Shown one piece after another: positions 55,013 to 64,000 of a stretch of 64,000 nucleotides of DNA (its first letter is position 1; every line of letters starts with the position of its first letter). This stretch comes from Mesostigma viride. Lineage: Eukaryota > Streptophyta > Mesostigmatophyceae > Mesostigmatales > Mesostigmataceae. The notes beneath the pieces were generated by a model. It ran no database searches, had not been told where the DNA came from, and was given only the letters and a program-made list of their open reading frames with translations. The stretch spans positions 1,168,757 through 1,232,756 of the forward strand of contig RPFO01000542.1 in the NCBI GenBank assembly GCA_009746045.1. Direction: 5' to 3'. The position numbers were made by a program, and so were the translations under genes.

Positions 55013-56626
55013 GTGCCCCCAGGGGTGTGTAATGTAGCTGCTAGTGACAGCAGTGAGGGGCAGCCCCATGCTCTAGTGACAGAGCCTATTGGACACGATG
55101 GGGCAAGCTTGGTTACCACAGAGAGTATGCCAGCTGTAGCTGCAGTGGTTACTCGCCAACGTGCCCGCCATGGCGGTGCTGAGCCTGAGGTAGGACCTGG
55201 TGCTGTGGACCCAGGTGGATCTCAGAAGCATTCTGACCGTGCAGGACTGGCACAGGATGGTCAGGATGAGGATAGGGCTGGAGACAGTCTGACAGGCACG
55301 ACCCTGGTGCCTCCTGTACATAAGGGATCTGTACATACCTTGAGTGCTAATAATGACAATAAAAGATTTTCTCTCTTGTATGACATTGCCTCAAGGTTGC
55401 ATACCATGTTTGGCCATGCAGCTCAGTCTTTGCAAGTTGCTAGACGGCTGGGAGGAAGTGAGTTGTACTCCATCTGCCAACAGGTTGCTCAAGCTTGCAA
55501 GTGCAGGCTAGTTGCTAGAAAGCCCAAGCAGTCTCATGCCAGGTCTCCTATTTTGCAGCCAGGCCATGTGCAGGTAGATATTCAGAGAATCAGGGGTTTG
55601 AAGCTGCTGGTGGCAGTGGACAGATATACCAAGTACAAGACCCTAGAGATCCTGCCTGACATGGAGAAGCCTACATTAATTGCTGCTCTGAAGTTGACAA
55701 GGAGCAGGTACCCTGGGTTGGAGTTGCTGCAGTGTGACATTCAGTTTGAGTGCTGTGAGAACCTGCCAGAATTTCCAGAGTTGCTGATTACACCCAGGGA
55801 GAGCCACGGCCAGCAAGGGGTGGTGGAGAGAGCCATCCAAGAGATCAAGACTGTGCTGCTGGTGGAGAGGATTCCAAGGACGTCATCTGCCATTGTGACA
55901 TCTGCATGGCTACGTTCTGTGGAGGATAGGCTGAACCTCAGGACTCCCATGTTCTTTGGTGACATTGCCATCAATCCTCTTATGCTGCACACCAGGATGC
56001 TGCCAGCTGATGCTGAGCAGGCATGGAAGGAGAAGCTAGAGGCCAAGTTCCTCAAGCTGAGGCAGAAAGACAAGGGCTGGAGTGTCCTAGAACCTAACGT
56101 TGGACAACAGGTTGTTGTGTGGAAGGAGCCAAGCTTTCCAGGGAAACGTGGCAGCTGGCATGATGGGGTGGTGACCCGAGTAGAAGCCGCTGGCCATAAG
56201 TGCTGGGTGGCCATTGATGGCTCCCAAGCAGTGCACCGTCTGTCCTGGTCAAAGATCCGTCCCCGGGGAGGTAATCAAGGAGACCTCTTCCAGGTGCCCG
56301 TTGGTGTACAAGGCGGGGGTGACGTGGAACTTCCTGATCAGGGTGCTACAGCTGTATCGAGCCCTCAGGGTGACCCTGGCCCGGCCCCTGGGGTACCTTC
56401 ACATACGGTGGTTGGGCAAGCAGGCGGACAGGCTGCACCTCCGGAACGGCCCGACACCAGGCCTAGGGGTGTGCGTCTATCAGATATTGTACAGGCTTTG
56501 CAAAGAGCCAAGAAGGAGCCTAAGGTGTCCAAGCTTGTCCAGTTGGATGAACCTGAGGTAGCTGCCATGGAAATAGATACCAATGCACAGGTTTCTGTCA
56601 TGGGACCTCAGTGTTACGTCGCGTAA
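55013..56626 (+). CDS. Integrase ORF (DDE) of an LTR element lacking RT
   Basis: A 537-codon open frame. N-terminal ~110 residues are unassigned. Then the HHCC zinc region (RLHTMFGHAAQS...ACKCRLVARK, about 55395-55520), catalytic core with VQVDIQRI...VAVDRYTKY (first D, about 55570-55630), LLQCDIQFEC (second D, about 55730) and ESHGQQGVVERAIQEIKT (E, about 55800-55850), and a C-terminal GPY-like domain (VGQQVVVWKEPSFPGKRGSW, about 56095-56160). The tail is P/G-rich. Protease, RT and RNase H are absent between gag and this frame. The frame is intact over 1.6 kb while gag is broken, which may indicate later decay or selection. No ATG near the 5' end of the frame; the first in-frame ATG is about 55126, so this may have been the end of a longer pol. 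Confidence 0.75.
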   Translation: MPPGVCNVAASDSSEGQPHALVTEPIGHDGASLVTTESMPAVAAVVTRQRARHGGAEPEVGPGAVDPGGSQKHSDRAGLAQDGQDEDRAGDSLTGTTLVPPVHKGSVHTLSANNDNKRFSLLYDIASRLHTMFGHAAQSLQVARRLGGSELYSICQQVAQACKCRLVARKPKQSHARSPILQPGHVQVDIQRIRGLKLLVAVDRYTKYKTLEILPDMEKPTLIAALKLTRSRYPGLELLQCDIQFECCENLPEFPELLITPRESHGQQGVVERAIQEIKTVLLVERIPRTSSAIVTSAWLRSVEDRLNLRTPMFFGDIAINPLMLHTRMLPADAEQAWKEKLEAKFLKLRQKDKGWSVLEPNVGQQVVVWKEPSFPGKRGSWHDGVVTRVEAAGHKCWVAIDGSQAVHRLSWSKIRPRGGNQGDLFQVPVGVQGGGDVELPDQGATAVSSPQGDPGPAPGVPSHTVVGQAGGQAAPPERPDTRPRGVRLSDIVQALQRAKKEPKVSKLVQLDEPEVAAMEIDTNAQVSVMGPQCYVA

Positions 56627-57014
56627 CAATTCGTTGTAGTTACGGACGTAAATTAGGTTTCTTGCCTCGGTTGTCCCTAGGTTTACGTGTAGTTCCTATT
56701 GGGACATTACTGTCCTCGTAACAGTACTGTGGTACATTGGGTGCCTTTGGGCGCCGCGCCGCGTACTTTATTAGTGGTCCTCATCCTTTGGTAGAATGTA
56801 GTGGACCAGCGTGCATCTGTGCACCTGCCTGTGTTTCTGTGGTTTTGAAGGCGAGGGCCAGGTCGGCCCGAGCCTGTTGGACCGTTGGTGACCATTTATG
56901 CACGTTCCGCTCCTTGTGTGGGCACTCGGCGTGTGTTAAATGAATTAACACATATAGGCCTGGGTCACGGCAGTGTAGTTGTGTTTCCTTCCTCTTTTCC
57001 TGGAGTAAACGGGT
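56613..57014 (+). promoter_or_regulatory. Putative 5' LTR of the chromovirus
   Basis: Starts TGTTACGTCGCGTAACA (self-complementary TGTTACG/CGTAACA). Contains ACTTTATTAG and TTAACACATATAGG as possible promoter elements. The end and primer-binding site (TGGAGTAAACGGG at 57001 is one option) are uncertain; the 3' LTR lies beyond the window. Confidence 0.4.
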
Positions 57015-57702
57015 TTGGTTAAATGGCCTATGGCATATTACAGTAGTACATATGTCAATGCATTGAGATCTGGATCGTCTCGTTCGTCTTTCGCTAGGGG
57101 TTTAACTAGAGGCGGATTAACTAGTTTAGGTAGCATCAGGCCGGGTAGAGGTAGAGGTGGCGGCCGAGGCCTGCGGCGTAACAATGGACTCGGAGGTAGT
57201 TTAGATAGAGAGCGAGACGACGATCCTTTGCAACATACGTCATTGAATCAACCCTTCCGCGGCTGGGAAAATGAAGACGACACCTACTTGACAGGTAATG
57301 GGCGGGTCGCCTGCGAGCTGGGGGGGTAGTGCTGCCCGATTCGGGACACGCCCTGCCTAGAAGTTAGACCTGCTCAAAGCGGATGAACTCCTCACGTAGC
57401 TAGTTCCTTTTCCTTTTCCTCGTTTTGTTTTCCTGAAAAATGTTGCTTACTGTCGTAGATAGGTGATGGTTTCGGTTTGGTGTTAGTGAGACGATTAGCG
57501 TCTTGGTAGGTTCCACCTTTTCCTTCGTGTTGCTGCCCATTAGACGGCCGCACTCGCAGAAATTTACTGGGTCGCTGACTTTAGGACTACGAGCGCTGGA
57601 CCATTGCCGCCCTCGTCATTTCGGTGATCCAGATAACCCAGCTAAGTCGACTCCTACCCCTTCCACTCCTATCGTGACTACTCAAGATCAAGGTGCGTTA
57701 CC
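57015..57702 (+). other. Chromovirus leader region
   Basis: Holds a 104-codon frame (57015-57329) with an R/G-rich core (GRGRGGGRGLRRNN) and a 67-codon frame ending ATGA-overlapped with the next ORF (57503-57706). Neither is recognised. Overlap TACCATGAGCC at 57700 suggests the second may be a real short leading ORF. Confidence 0.35.
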
Positions 57703-58101
57703 ATGAGCCAGCGGCGATCTTTTACTGCTCCTTCCCATTCTTCTAGCGATAATAGTCTAGCTAAATATTACGTAGTGATTACGCCTCAATGGTCCTCCAT
57801 TTTCCTTTCTTGGTCCGACGCTAGGAAAATCGTTCAGAACCGTGTATACAACGTAATTAGGTATAAGAAATTTATGTCCTTCGAAGAAGCTCAGCAGTTC
57901 CTCATAGATCATAGCCAAACAGATTTAGGCCTGCATGTACGCCCTATTCCTCATGGTCGTCCTCCTGTAGAAGCTCTAGTCTTTGCCACTCCTCCTTCTT
58001 CTCCCCCTAAACGGGCTGCATCTGCATCTGCATCTGTTTCAGATACTCCTCTCACTTTGGAGTTTGGTTCCCTATCCATTACTGTTGTTAAAAAGGATTG
58101 A
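57703..58101 (+). CDS. Small ORF with a viroplasmin/RNase-H1-N-like domain
   Basis: 132 residues. Residues ~20-66 (KYYVVITPQWSSIFLSWSDA, then RKIVQNRVYNVIRYKKFMSF and EEAQQFL) fit the 'fYaVr.G...GIy.sW.e....v.g......kkF.s.eeA..Fl' pattern of the hybrid-binding domain shared by RNase H1 N-termini and caulimovirus P6 (Cauli_VI). That fold binds RNA/DNA hybrids or double-stranded RNA. The C-terminus is S/A/P-rich. It lies upstream of gag, separated by 90 bases and in the same orientation. The frame is intact, while pol of the same element is broken. Its role in the retroelement (protection of hybrids, translation control) is inference. Confidence 0.65.
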   Translation: MSQRRSFTAPSHSSSDNSLAKYYVVITPQWSSIFLSWSDARKIVQNRVYNVIRYKKFMSFEEAQQFLIDHSQTDLGLHVRPIPHGRPPVEALVFATPPSSPPKRAASASASVSDTPLTLEFGSLSITVVKKD

Positions 58102-58191
58102 GTTTAATTTTGTTCTTGCTTCAGACCTTCAAGGTTTTTCCTTTTCCTTTGTTGCTTTCACCTAGATTCTTATTCCTTTACCTAATTAAAG

Positions 58192-59922
58192 ATGGATCCA
58201 GTGGGTGGAGATATGTCGCCTATACCTACCAATAATAATAATAATGATACTACTAATAATAATAACACTGACAATACTCGTGGTAACCGACGGGACTCCT
58301 TGGAAACGGTACACCATCTCACTCCTCAAGGTATTCTGCGTACCTCACCTCCTTCTCCTGTTGCTGGTGGTCGCCGTCGTCCCTCAATCACCCCACCTAC
58401 CTATGAACAACGTATCTCACAAGTCAGATTTAGTGATGAACCCTCTTTTGCTGTGAACCAGGCCCCTGCCCCTTCTGCAACCTTGGCTCACCCCTCCAGC
58501 AGGTCCTCACTAACTAACCATGCTTCTAGACCTCCTTCCCATCCTGTGCCTTCCATGCCTGCTTTTAACACGGGTCGTGCCTCTGCTCCTGTCGGCCCTT
58601 CTGGGCGCCCTAGTGCAGTTCCCTTTTACCCACCTGCTTCCTGGTCCTACCCTGAGACGGCCTATGAGGCAGCCCAGGTCCCTACCCGTGTGGCTGATTT
58701 AGAAGTTAATAGTGATTTCAGCACCATGCCTCTAGATGATAGAAATTATGATCATTTTGCCTACTCCTCTCTTCGGGAGCAATATACTGTCCCCTTCTCT
58801 TATGGGCACCATCCTGAAACGGTGGCCCCTTCTAGACCCCTACCCAAGACTTTTCCTCTTCCTTCCTTCTATCCCGCTTATGTAGCAGTGGAAGATAGTG
58901 GCCCTATGGGAAAAACTGACTCCTCTAATCCCCCTAAGCCCCCTGCTCTTCCCCTCTTTGCTAACCTTCCCAAGCTGGATGTCAAGTCTACCCCTCAACA
59001 GTTTTTCACTTTTATTATGTTGCTCACCCAAAACACAGAGTCGTGGCAGAATCATAATAGATGGCGTCTCTCTGATGCTGTATTAGTTCCTCACTACCTT
59101 ACAACCTGCATTACTCCTGAGCTTGCTAACCTCATTCAGTGTGAGTCTTTGGCCTCTCATGCCTACCCTAACTCTGTAGCAGAATTGTTTCAGCGTTTAG
59201 AGAACCATTTAGTACCTCCTGATTCAGATTGGCAGGACAGATTAGCCTTTGGTACCTTGCAGCAGGGTACTAAATCATTTAAGGAGTATATGAAAGAGTT
59301 TGATGCTCAGATGGTACGAATTCGAGATTTGTCGGGTGCAGAAGTACGTGCTCGCTTCCTCCAAGGCCTCAGTAGACCTTTATTACGTGAAGTCAAGCGC
59401 CAGTTCTCTGCCTACCGTTTTACTGATCTGCCCCTCAAGCATGTGCGCCAGCATCTCTTGCGAGTAGCAGATTTCTTCACTACTCCTTCTCTCCCTACCC
59501 GTTCCCGTATTAATAATATCATCCTTACCCCTGAGGAGGATAACTCCTATGTAGAAGAATTAGATATCTGCGTTGCTGATCTATCAGCTCTTGATGTCTC
59601 TCATATCACATGCTATCATTGTAAGGAAGTAGGTCATCTTAAACGTGAGTGCCCCAAGTTCCTTTCGGGTGCTCCCCCTCATCCCGACGCACGCCCTCCT
59701 CGTACCCCTCAGCGTGCTCCTATTCGTCCTACTTCAGGACGCATTCCCTCAGCTACCCCTAGTAGGCTGAATGCTTTGCAGGCAGGACCCCCAGGGTTCC
59801 CCTATGATAATCAGGCTCCCGCACCCTCTTCGCTCCCTCGTGACCCTCCAGCAGTGGCTTTTCCGCCAGGGTCTTCTTCGGGGTTAGTTCATATGGATTT
59901 GGGGGGGGAGGGGGAACAGTAG
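58192..59922 (+). CDS. gag of the chromovirus
   Basis: 576 residues, intact, ATG at 58192. N-terminal N-rich run (PTNNNNNDTTNNNNTDN), a long P/S-rich region, then the capsid region beginning LPLFANLPKLDVKSTPQQFF with WQNHNRWRLSDAVLV, FQRLENHLVPPDSDWQDRLA and SFKEYMKEFDAQMVRI, typical of Ty3/gypsy Gag. A zinc knuckle CYHCKEVGHLKREC follows (about 59610-59655), then a P/R-rich tail. It ends at TAG 59922, just after a G8 run at 59901-59908. From that run a -1 shift enters the frame that continues through protease without a stop, so a programmed -1 frameshift may produce Gag-Pol. Confidence 0.85.
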   Translation: MDPVGGDMSPIPTNNNNNDTTNNNNTDNTRGNRRDSLETVHHLTPQGILRTSPPSPVAGGRRRPSITPPTYEQRISQVRFSDEPSFAVNQAPAPSATLAHPSSRSSLTNHASRPPSHPVPSMPAFNTGRASAPVGPSGRPSAVPFYPPASWSYPETAYEAAQVPTRVADLEVNSDFSTMPLDDRNYDHFAYSSLREQYTVPFSYGHHPETVAPSRPLPKTFPLPSFYPAYVAVEDSGPMGKTDSSNPPKPPALPLFANLPKLDVKSTPQQFFTFIMLLTQNTESWQNHNRWRLSDAVLVPHYLTTCITPELANLIQCESLASHAYPNSVAELFQRLENHLVPPDSDWQDRLAFGTLQQGTKSFKEYMKEFDAQMVRIRDLSGAEVRARFLQGLSRPLLREVKRQFSAYRFTDLPLKHVRQHLLRVADFFTTPSLPTRSRINNIILTPEEDNSYVEELDICVADLSALDVSHITCYHCKEVGHLKRECPKFLSGAPPHPDARPPRTPQRAPIRPTSGRIPSATPSRLNALQAGPPGFPYDNQAPAPSSLPRDPPAVAFPPGSSSGLVHMDLGGEGEQ

Positions 59923-62900
59923 GCCTGTCAGCCGGGGGTAACCTGGACAGGTCCTTAGATAGTACCCCAGATGAAAACTTTTGCCTGCCTGTTTTTATAA
60001 CCTCTGTAGGAGCTGAATCTTCCCTACCACTACGTGTGCGTCCTCTTATGTTCTTGAATGGTGGTTTAACCGTTCCCCACACTGTTGTAGACCCTTTCCT
60101 GCATGCTGATGAACTCTTGAATGTCTCTGTGTTGATAGATAGCGGTGCGGCTAGCTCCTTTGTGAGCGAGGCCCTAGTTAGGCGTTTAGGACTAGTCCCT
60201 ACCCCTCACACCAAACCGTCACTGTTCATTATGCTGATGGTCGCACCAGTCATTCCCCGGGTACGGTGTCCCTTCCCCTGGTCATACAAGGACGTACTGT
60301 TAACCTGACGGCCACTATAGGCCCTATCACTACCGCTGATGTATTACTAGGATTAGATTGGCACCAAGATAATAAGATTACTATTAATTATGATACCATG
60401 GTCATTTGGTTTCCAGATAGCTCTTACTGGGTACCAGAACGTCATTATAGATTGGAAAATTTATCCTTGGTAGATATTACTCCTCCTACACCTGTTGATC
60501 CTCCTGTAAGACCTATACCTGAAGTATTAATGTCCAATGACGATTGCGTTCTGAACTAAAGGAATATGGATACCTATTATGTATGTTCCTTCAGTTAGAA
60601 GTACAGGAGATACCTATCACTAATAATAGTGTGGATATAGATATAAACACAGTGGATACAATAGGAGTGGGATTTACTGAAAATGAAATAGTAAGATACA
60701 TGGCTGTGATAGATTCCTCAAAAGTATTTGAAGAAAAGACTCCTTCTTATCCTCCTCCTCGTTCTGTTTTACACCGTGTAGTTATCAAGGACGGTGCAGT
60801 TCCTACGCACTCTCCGATGTATAGAATGGGCCCTACCGAGTTAAAGGAACTAAAACAGATTTTAGTGTCACTATTAGAAGCAGGATTGATAGAGCCTAGT
60901 AACTCCCCCTACTCAGCTGGTGTCCTGTTAGTTCCTAAGCCAAATGGCAAGTTTCGCCTAGTTACTGATTATAGGAAGTTGAATGATATTACTGTGAAGT
61001 CTAAATACCCTCTACCTCGTATTGATGATATATTTAATAAGGTTAAAGGTTCCACTTGTTTCACAGTACTGGATTGTGCGGATGGTTTTTGGCAGTTGCG
61101 GATAGCTCCTGAGGATTGCCATAAAACCGCCTTTGCTACCCCTTTTGGTCATTACCAGTTTAGAGTAGCGGCTATGGGACTCTGTAACTCGCCTGCCTCT
61201 TTTCAAATGTTAATGAATGAAGTGCTTAGACCTGTTATGGGAAATTCTCACCTTCCTCAGGTGTCCTCTGATTTAAAGGATCCTTCCTTCTCCTCTGTTT
61301 CTTTATCTGAGCATGACCGTTCTTGTGCTCAAGCTTACTTAGATGATATTCTTATTTACTCTCCTGATTTTGAAACGCACCTACGTGATTTAAAGAAAGT
61401 ATTAGAAATAATGGCTGAAAATTCTTTGTGGGCGCGCCGTGCTAAAGTTCGTTCGGGTAGGAGTGTCCCATTTTTAGGGCACGTTCTGTCAGATGCCGGG
61501 GTCGCTACCGACCCGGATAAAACTAAGTCAATTCAGGAATGGCCTACCCTACCGACGTTAAAGGTGTACGTAGTTTCTAGGAATTGCTTCTTACTATAGG
61601 CGTTTTATCCCGCGTTTCGCAACTATAGCAGCCCCTATTAATCATTTATTAAAGAAGGATATCCCCTTTGTTTGGAGTAGTGAATGTCAGTCGGCTTTTC
61701 AGTGTCTAAAATCCCTACTCCTTTCCCCTCCTGTACTCATCCTACCGGATACTACTAAACCCTTTGTTGTAGCTACAGATGCTAGTAAGGTAGCTATAGG
61801 GGCGTCCTTCTCCAGGATCAGGGTCAGGGCTTACAGCCAATTGAGTATATCTCTAGGACAATGCTCCCTGCGGAGCGTAACTATCCCGTACACCAGCAGG
61901 AACTCTTAGCTGTGGTGTATTGTTGCCACGCGTGGCAGCACTTTCTTAAAGGTGCTCAATTTGATGTCTGCCTGAATGAACCCTGTGAGCTAGATCCTTA
62001 TAGTTAGTTATCCAAACGGATCACCGTCCCCTTACCCATCTTCTCTCCCAACCCAACCTTACCCCTCGCAAGCGCGCTGGATGGAATTTTTAGCACAGTT
62101 TTCCCCTTTTAAACTTCAGTATGTTAAGGGTGTAGATAACATAGTACCAGATGCACTCTCTCGTCGTGCAGATTACTCCTTTTTCGAGGACCTTGATGTT
62201 CTCAATACTACTCTAGTTCCTACTACTATGGGTGTAACCCCTTATGGTGAACTACCTGATGATGAATCCTATGCCTACCTCTTTCATACAGCTGTTCGCA
62301 TGCCTGATCTCCTTTCTCACGTAGGACTCTCTCTCCCGTGTGAGGCCCTTCCGTGGCCTCGGTGGGGGGGGAGGGGAAAAATAAAATTTCTATACCGCTT
62401 AGCCATATAGCGACTAGGTCAGGAAAGTCTTATGAAAACATAGTCCCTCTAGGACCTCCCCTTCTCTTTGGCAAGGCGGTAGGAGATCTCTTTAAACCTG
62501 TTCTGGATACCTCTGTAGCGATGCCTACCTCTGATCTTGAACGCCTTATTAGTAGATTTACGGCCACTGAGCCGGAAGCATTAGCTGCCATTGCTGCACA
62601 TCCCCAACAATTAGGCAAGCACCCTTGTAAATTTGTAGGTGGGTTTTTATATGTGCAGATAGCAGATTCTCCCCCTCAATGGCGCCTGTATGTCCCTCCT
62701 ATCTGTCGCTCCTCCTTGCTCTTTGAGTTGCATGACTTAGCTGCTCATCAGGGTGGTAAACGGGTACGGGACCTAGTAGCCCGCTCTTATTACTGGCCTT
62801 CCCTTTATAAGGATGTAGATGAGTATGTTAGAACCTGTCAATCTTGCCAGGAGATGAAACCCAATAATGTAGGACAGATAGCAGAACCTAGGACCTTGCC

Positions 62901-63999
62901 TGACCCATCATGCCGTGGGATTCTATCATGATGGATTTTGTAGGACCTTTTAGAAAGAATGAGAGGGGCAATGCCCAGATCCTTGTGTTCATAGATCGTT
63001 TTACTCGTATGTGCCATCTCGTGCCGTGTCCTTTAGAACTCACCGCACGTGATTGCGCACGCCTATACCTCAATAATGTATATAGATATCATGGTTTGAG
63101 TAGGCAGTTTATTAGTGATAAGGATAAGTTATTTACCTCAGATTTTTGGCAGCAGTTTTTCGCTGCCATCGGTACCAAGGTTACCTACGGTACTGCCTAC
63201 CACTCCTCCTCCTCTCATTTAGTAGAGCGTCTTAATAGGGTAGTGGAAGAAGCGCTTAGGCACTATGTTAATGGCTCGGGTAGTGATTGGGAGGATTATT
63301 TATGTTTGGTAGAGTTCTCCCTCAACAATTGTCCCCAAGCTGCGCATGGATATACGCCCTTCTTCTAGATACTGGTAGACAGCCTCTTACCCCTACCTCT
63401 CTCTTAGCTAGTCCTCTACGGGACAAGGATGATGTGTCCCGAGATACTGTAGAAGGTGTACAGTCCTTACTAGATAGAATGAAAACTGCTCATGACCACG
63501 CGATCTCAGGGTACCAAAAAGCTCAGGCTAAGTACCTTGCTAGGTTGCGTGCCTCCTTAGATAGAGAGCACCTGAGATAGAAATAGGAGATCTAGTATTA
63601 GTAGAAGGCCCCCGTGTTGGCCGTTTTGCTCATAAGTTTGAAGCAGAACTAAGGTCAAACTTAGGCCCGCCTTCTTAGGACCCTTCCATGTGTTGTCTAG
63701 AGTAGGAAATTTCTTATATAAAGTCGATATCCCTACCTCTTGGCAGACACATTCAAACACCTTCCATAGAAGCCAGCTGAAACTGTACCACCCTAGTACG
63801 TTCGCTGGTAGAGAGCTAGCGCCTGCCCCTTTAGAGCATAACCCTGACACTGGGGAAGTAGAAGACGAAGTAGAAAGCATCGTGGCCCATAGAGATATCA
63901 AAAAGGGCCGCGGTACCCAGCGTCAGTATAAGTGAAGTGGATGTATGCTCGTAGTGAAGTAGATAAGGTCTGGTATACGGAGAGTGAGCTAGATGGGTG
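59909..63999 (+). pseudogene. pol of a Ty3/gypsy chromovirus: protease, RT, RNase H, integrase, chromodomain
   Basis: In order: protease LIDSGAASSFV (about 60135) and, after a one-base shift near 60215, VLLGLDWHQDN; RT from about 60760 with LVTDYRKLNDITVKSKYPLP, FTVLDCADGFWQLRI and AYLDDILIYS (active site YLDD, about 61335); after a shift near 61560, GIASYYRRFIPRF and RNase H (VVATDASKVAIGASF about 61765; NYPVHQQELLAVVY about 61880; YVKGVDNIVPDALSRR about 62120); integrase HHCC (LHDLAAHQGGKRVRDLVARS...CQSCQEMK, about 62725-62860), core with MMDFVGPF (D), ISDKDKLFTSDFW (D), SSSSHLVERLNRVVEEAL (E) at about 62930-63250; and a C-terminal chromodomain (VESIVAHRDIKKGRGTQRQY then KWMYARSEVDKVWY, about 63865-63980) broken by one base near 63931. 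At least five single-base shifts. The chromodomain marks a chromovirus; truncated by the window end. Confidence 0.9.
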
Positions 64000-64000
64000 T

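Overview
The window is eukaryotic DNA made almost entirely of transposable elements nested in one another; I found no convincing ordinary host gene and no rRNA, complete tRNA, operon or CRISPR array. Element types (REL-endonuclease LINE, chromovirus, piggyBac-like element, and a tyrosine-recombinase retroelement with split direct repeats like kangaroo of Volvox), GC-rich coding, AATAAA signals and a GT-AG intron suggest a chlorophyte green alga, perhaps volvocine. That assignment is inference.

Layout. 1-3.5 kb: decayed Ty1/copia element with its 3' LTR. 3.6-20.1 kb: minus-strand elements encoding only an L1-ORF1-like protein, used as landing pads. They carry two copies of an R2-like LINE (3703-5171, 5'-truncated; 9913-14299, near full length), a piggyBac-family element (5172-8028), a 782-bp MITE (12139-12920), and a ~4-kb insertion with a 184-bp satellite and an unrecognised broken gene (14.7-18.7 kb). 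20.1-32.2 kb: two copies of a non-autonomous element 'T'. Copy 1 holds a PAT/kangaroo-like retroelement (21192-27563, minus strand) whose gag is split by a three-palindrome element (25248-26114). Copy 2 holds a TTAA element (28881-30600). The two copies act as each other's empty sites. 32.2-45.2 kb: a LINE reverse-transcriptase gene split by a 5.6-kb element with 1199-bp inverted repeats and unknown genes (34163-39765), then a 547-bp-arm inverted repeat enclosing a non-coding LTR element (39816-43617). 45.2-51.6 kb: a Ty3/gypsy relic whose pol ends in a PHD finger, split by an LTR element with poly-asparagine gag tracts (46056-50035) and by a second three-palindrome element (50470-51503). 52.1-56.6 kb: an LTR element with gag and integrase but no reverse transcriptase. 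56.6-64 kb: a chromovirus with a viroplasmin/RNase-H1-N-like leading ORF, cut by the window end.

Most interesting: (i) two diverged but co-linear 'palindrome-spacer-palindrome-inverted spacer-palindrome' elements, each with two perfect tRNA B-box motifs (GGTTCGAATCC) and 5-bp target duplications; (ii) the 34-40 kb element in which two outward-facing genes have different 5' halves but identical 3' halves lying in the inverted repeats; (iii) the split-direct-repeat element with an intact empty site in the same window. Many reading frames break at homopolymers, so base errors and true decay cannot be separated here.
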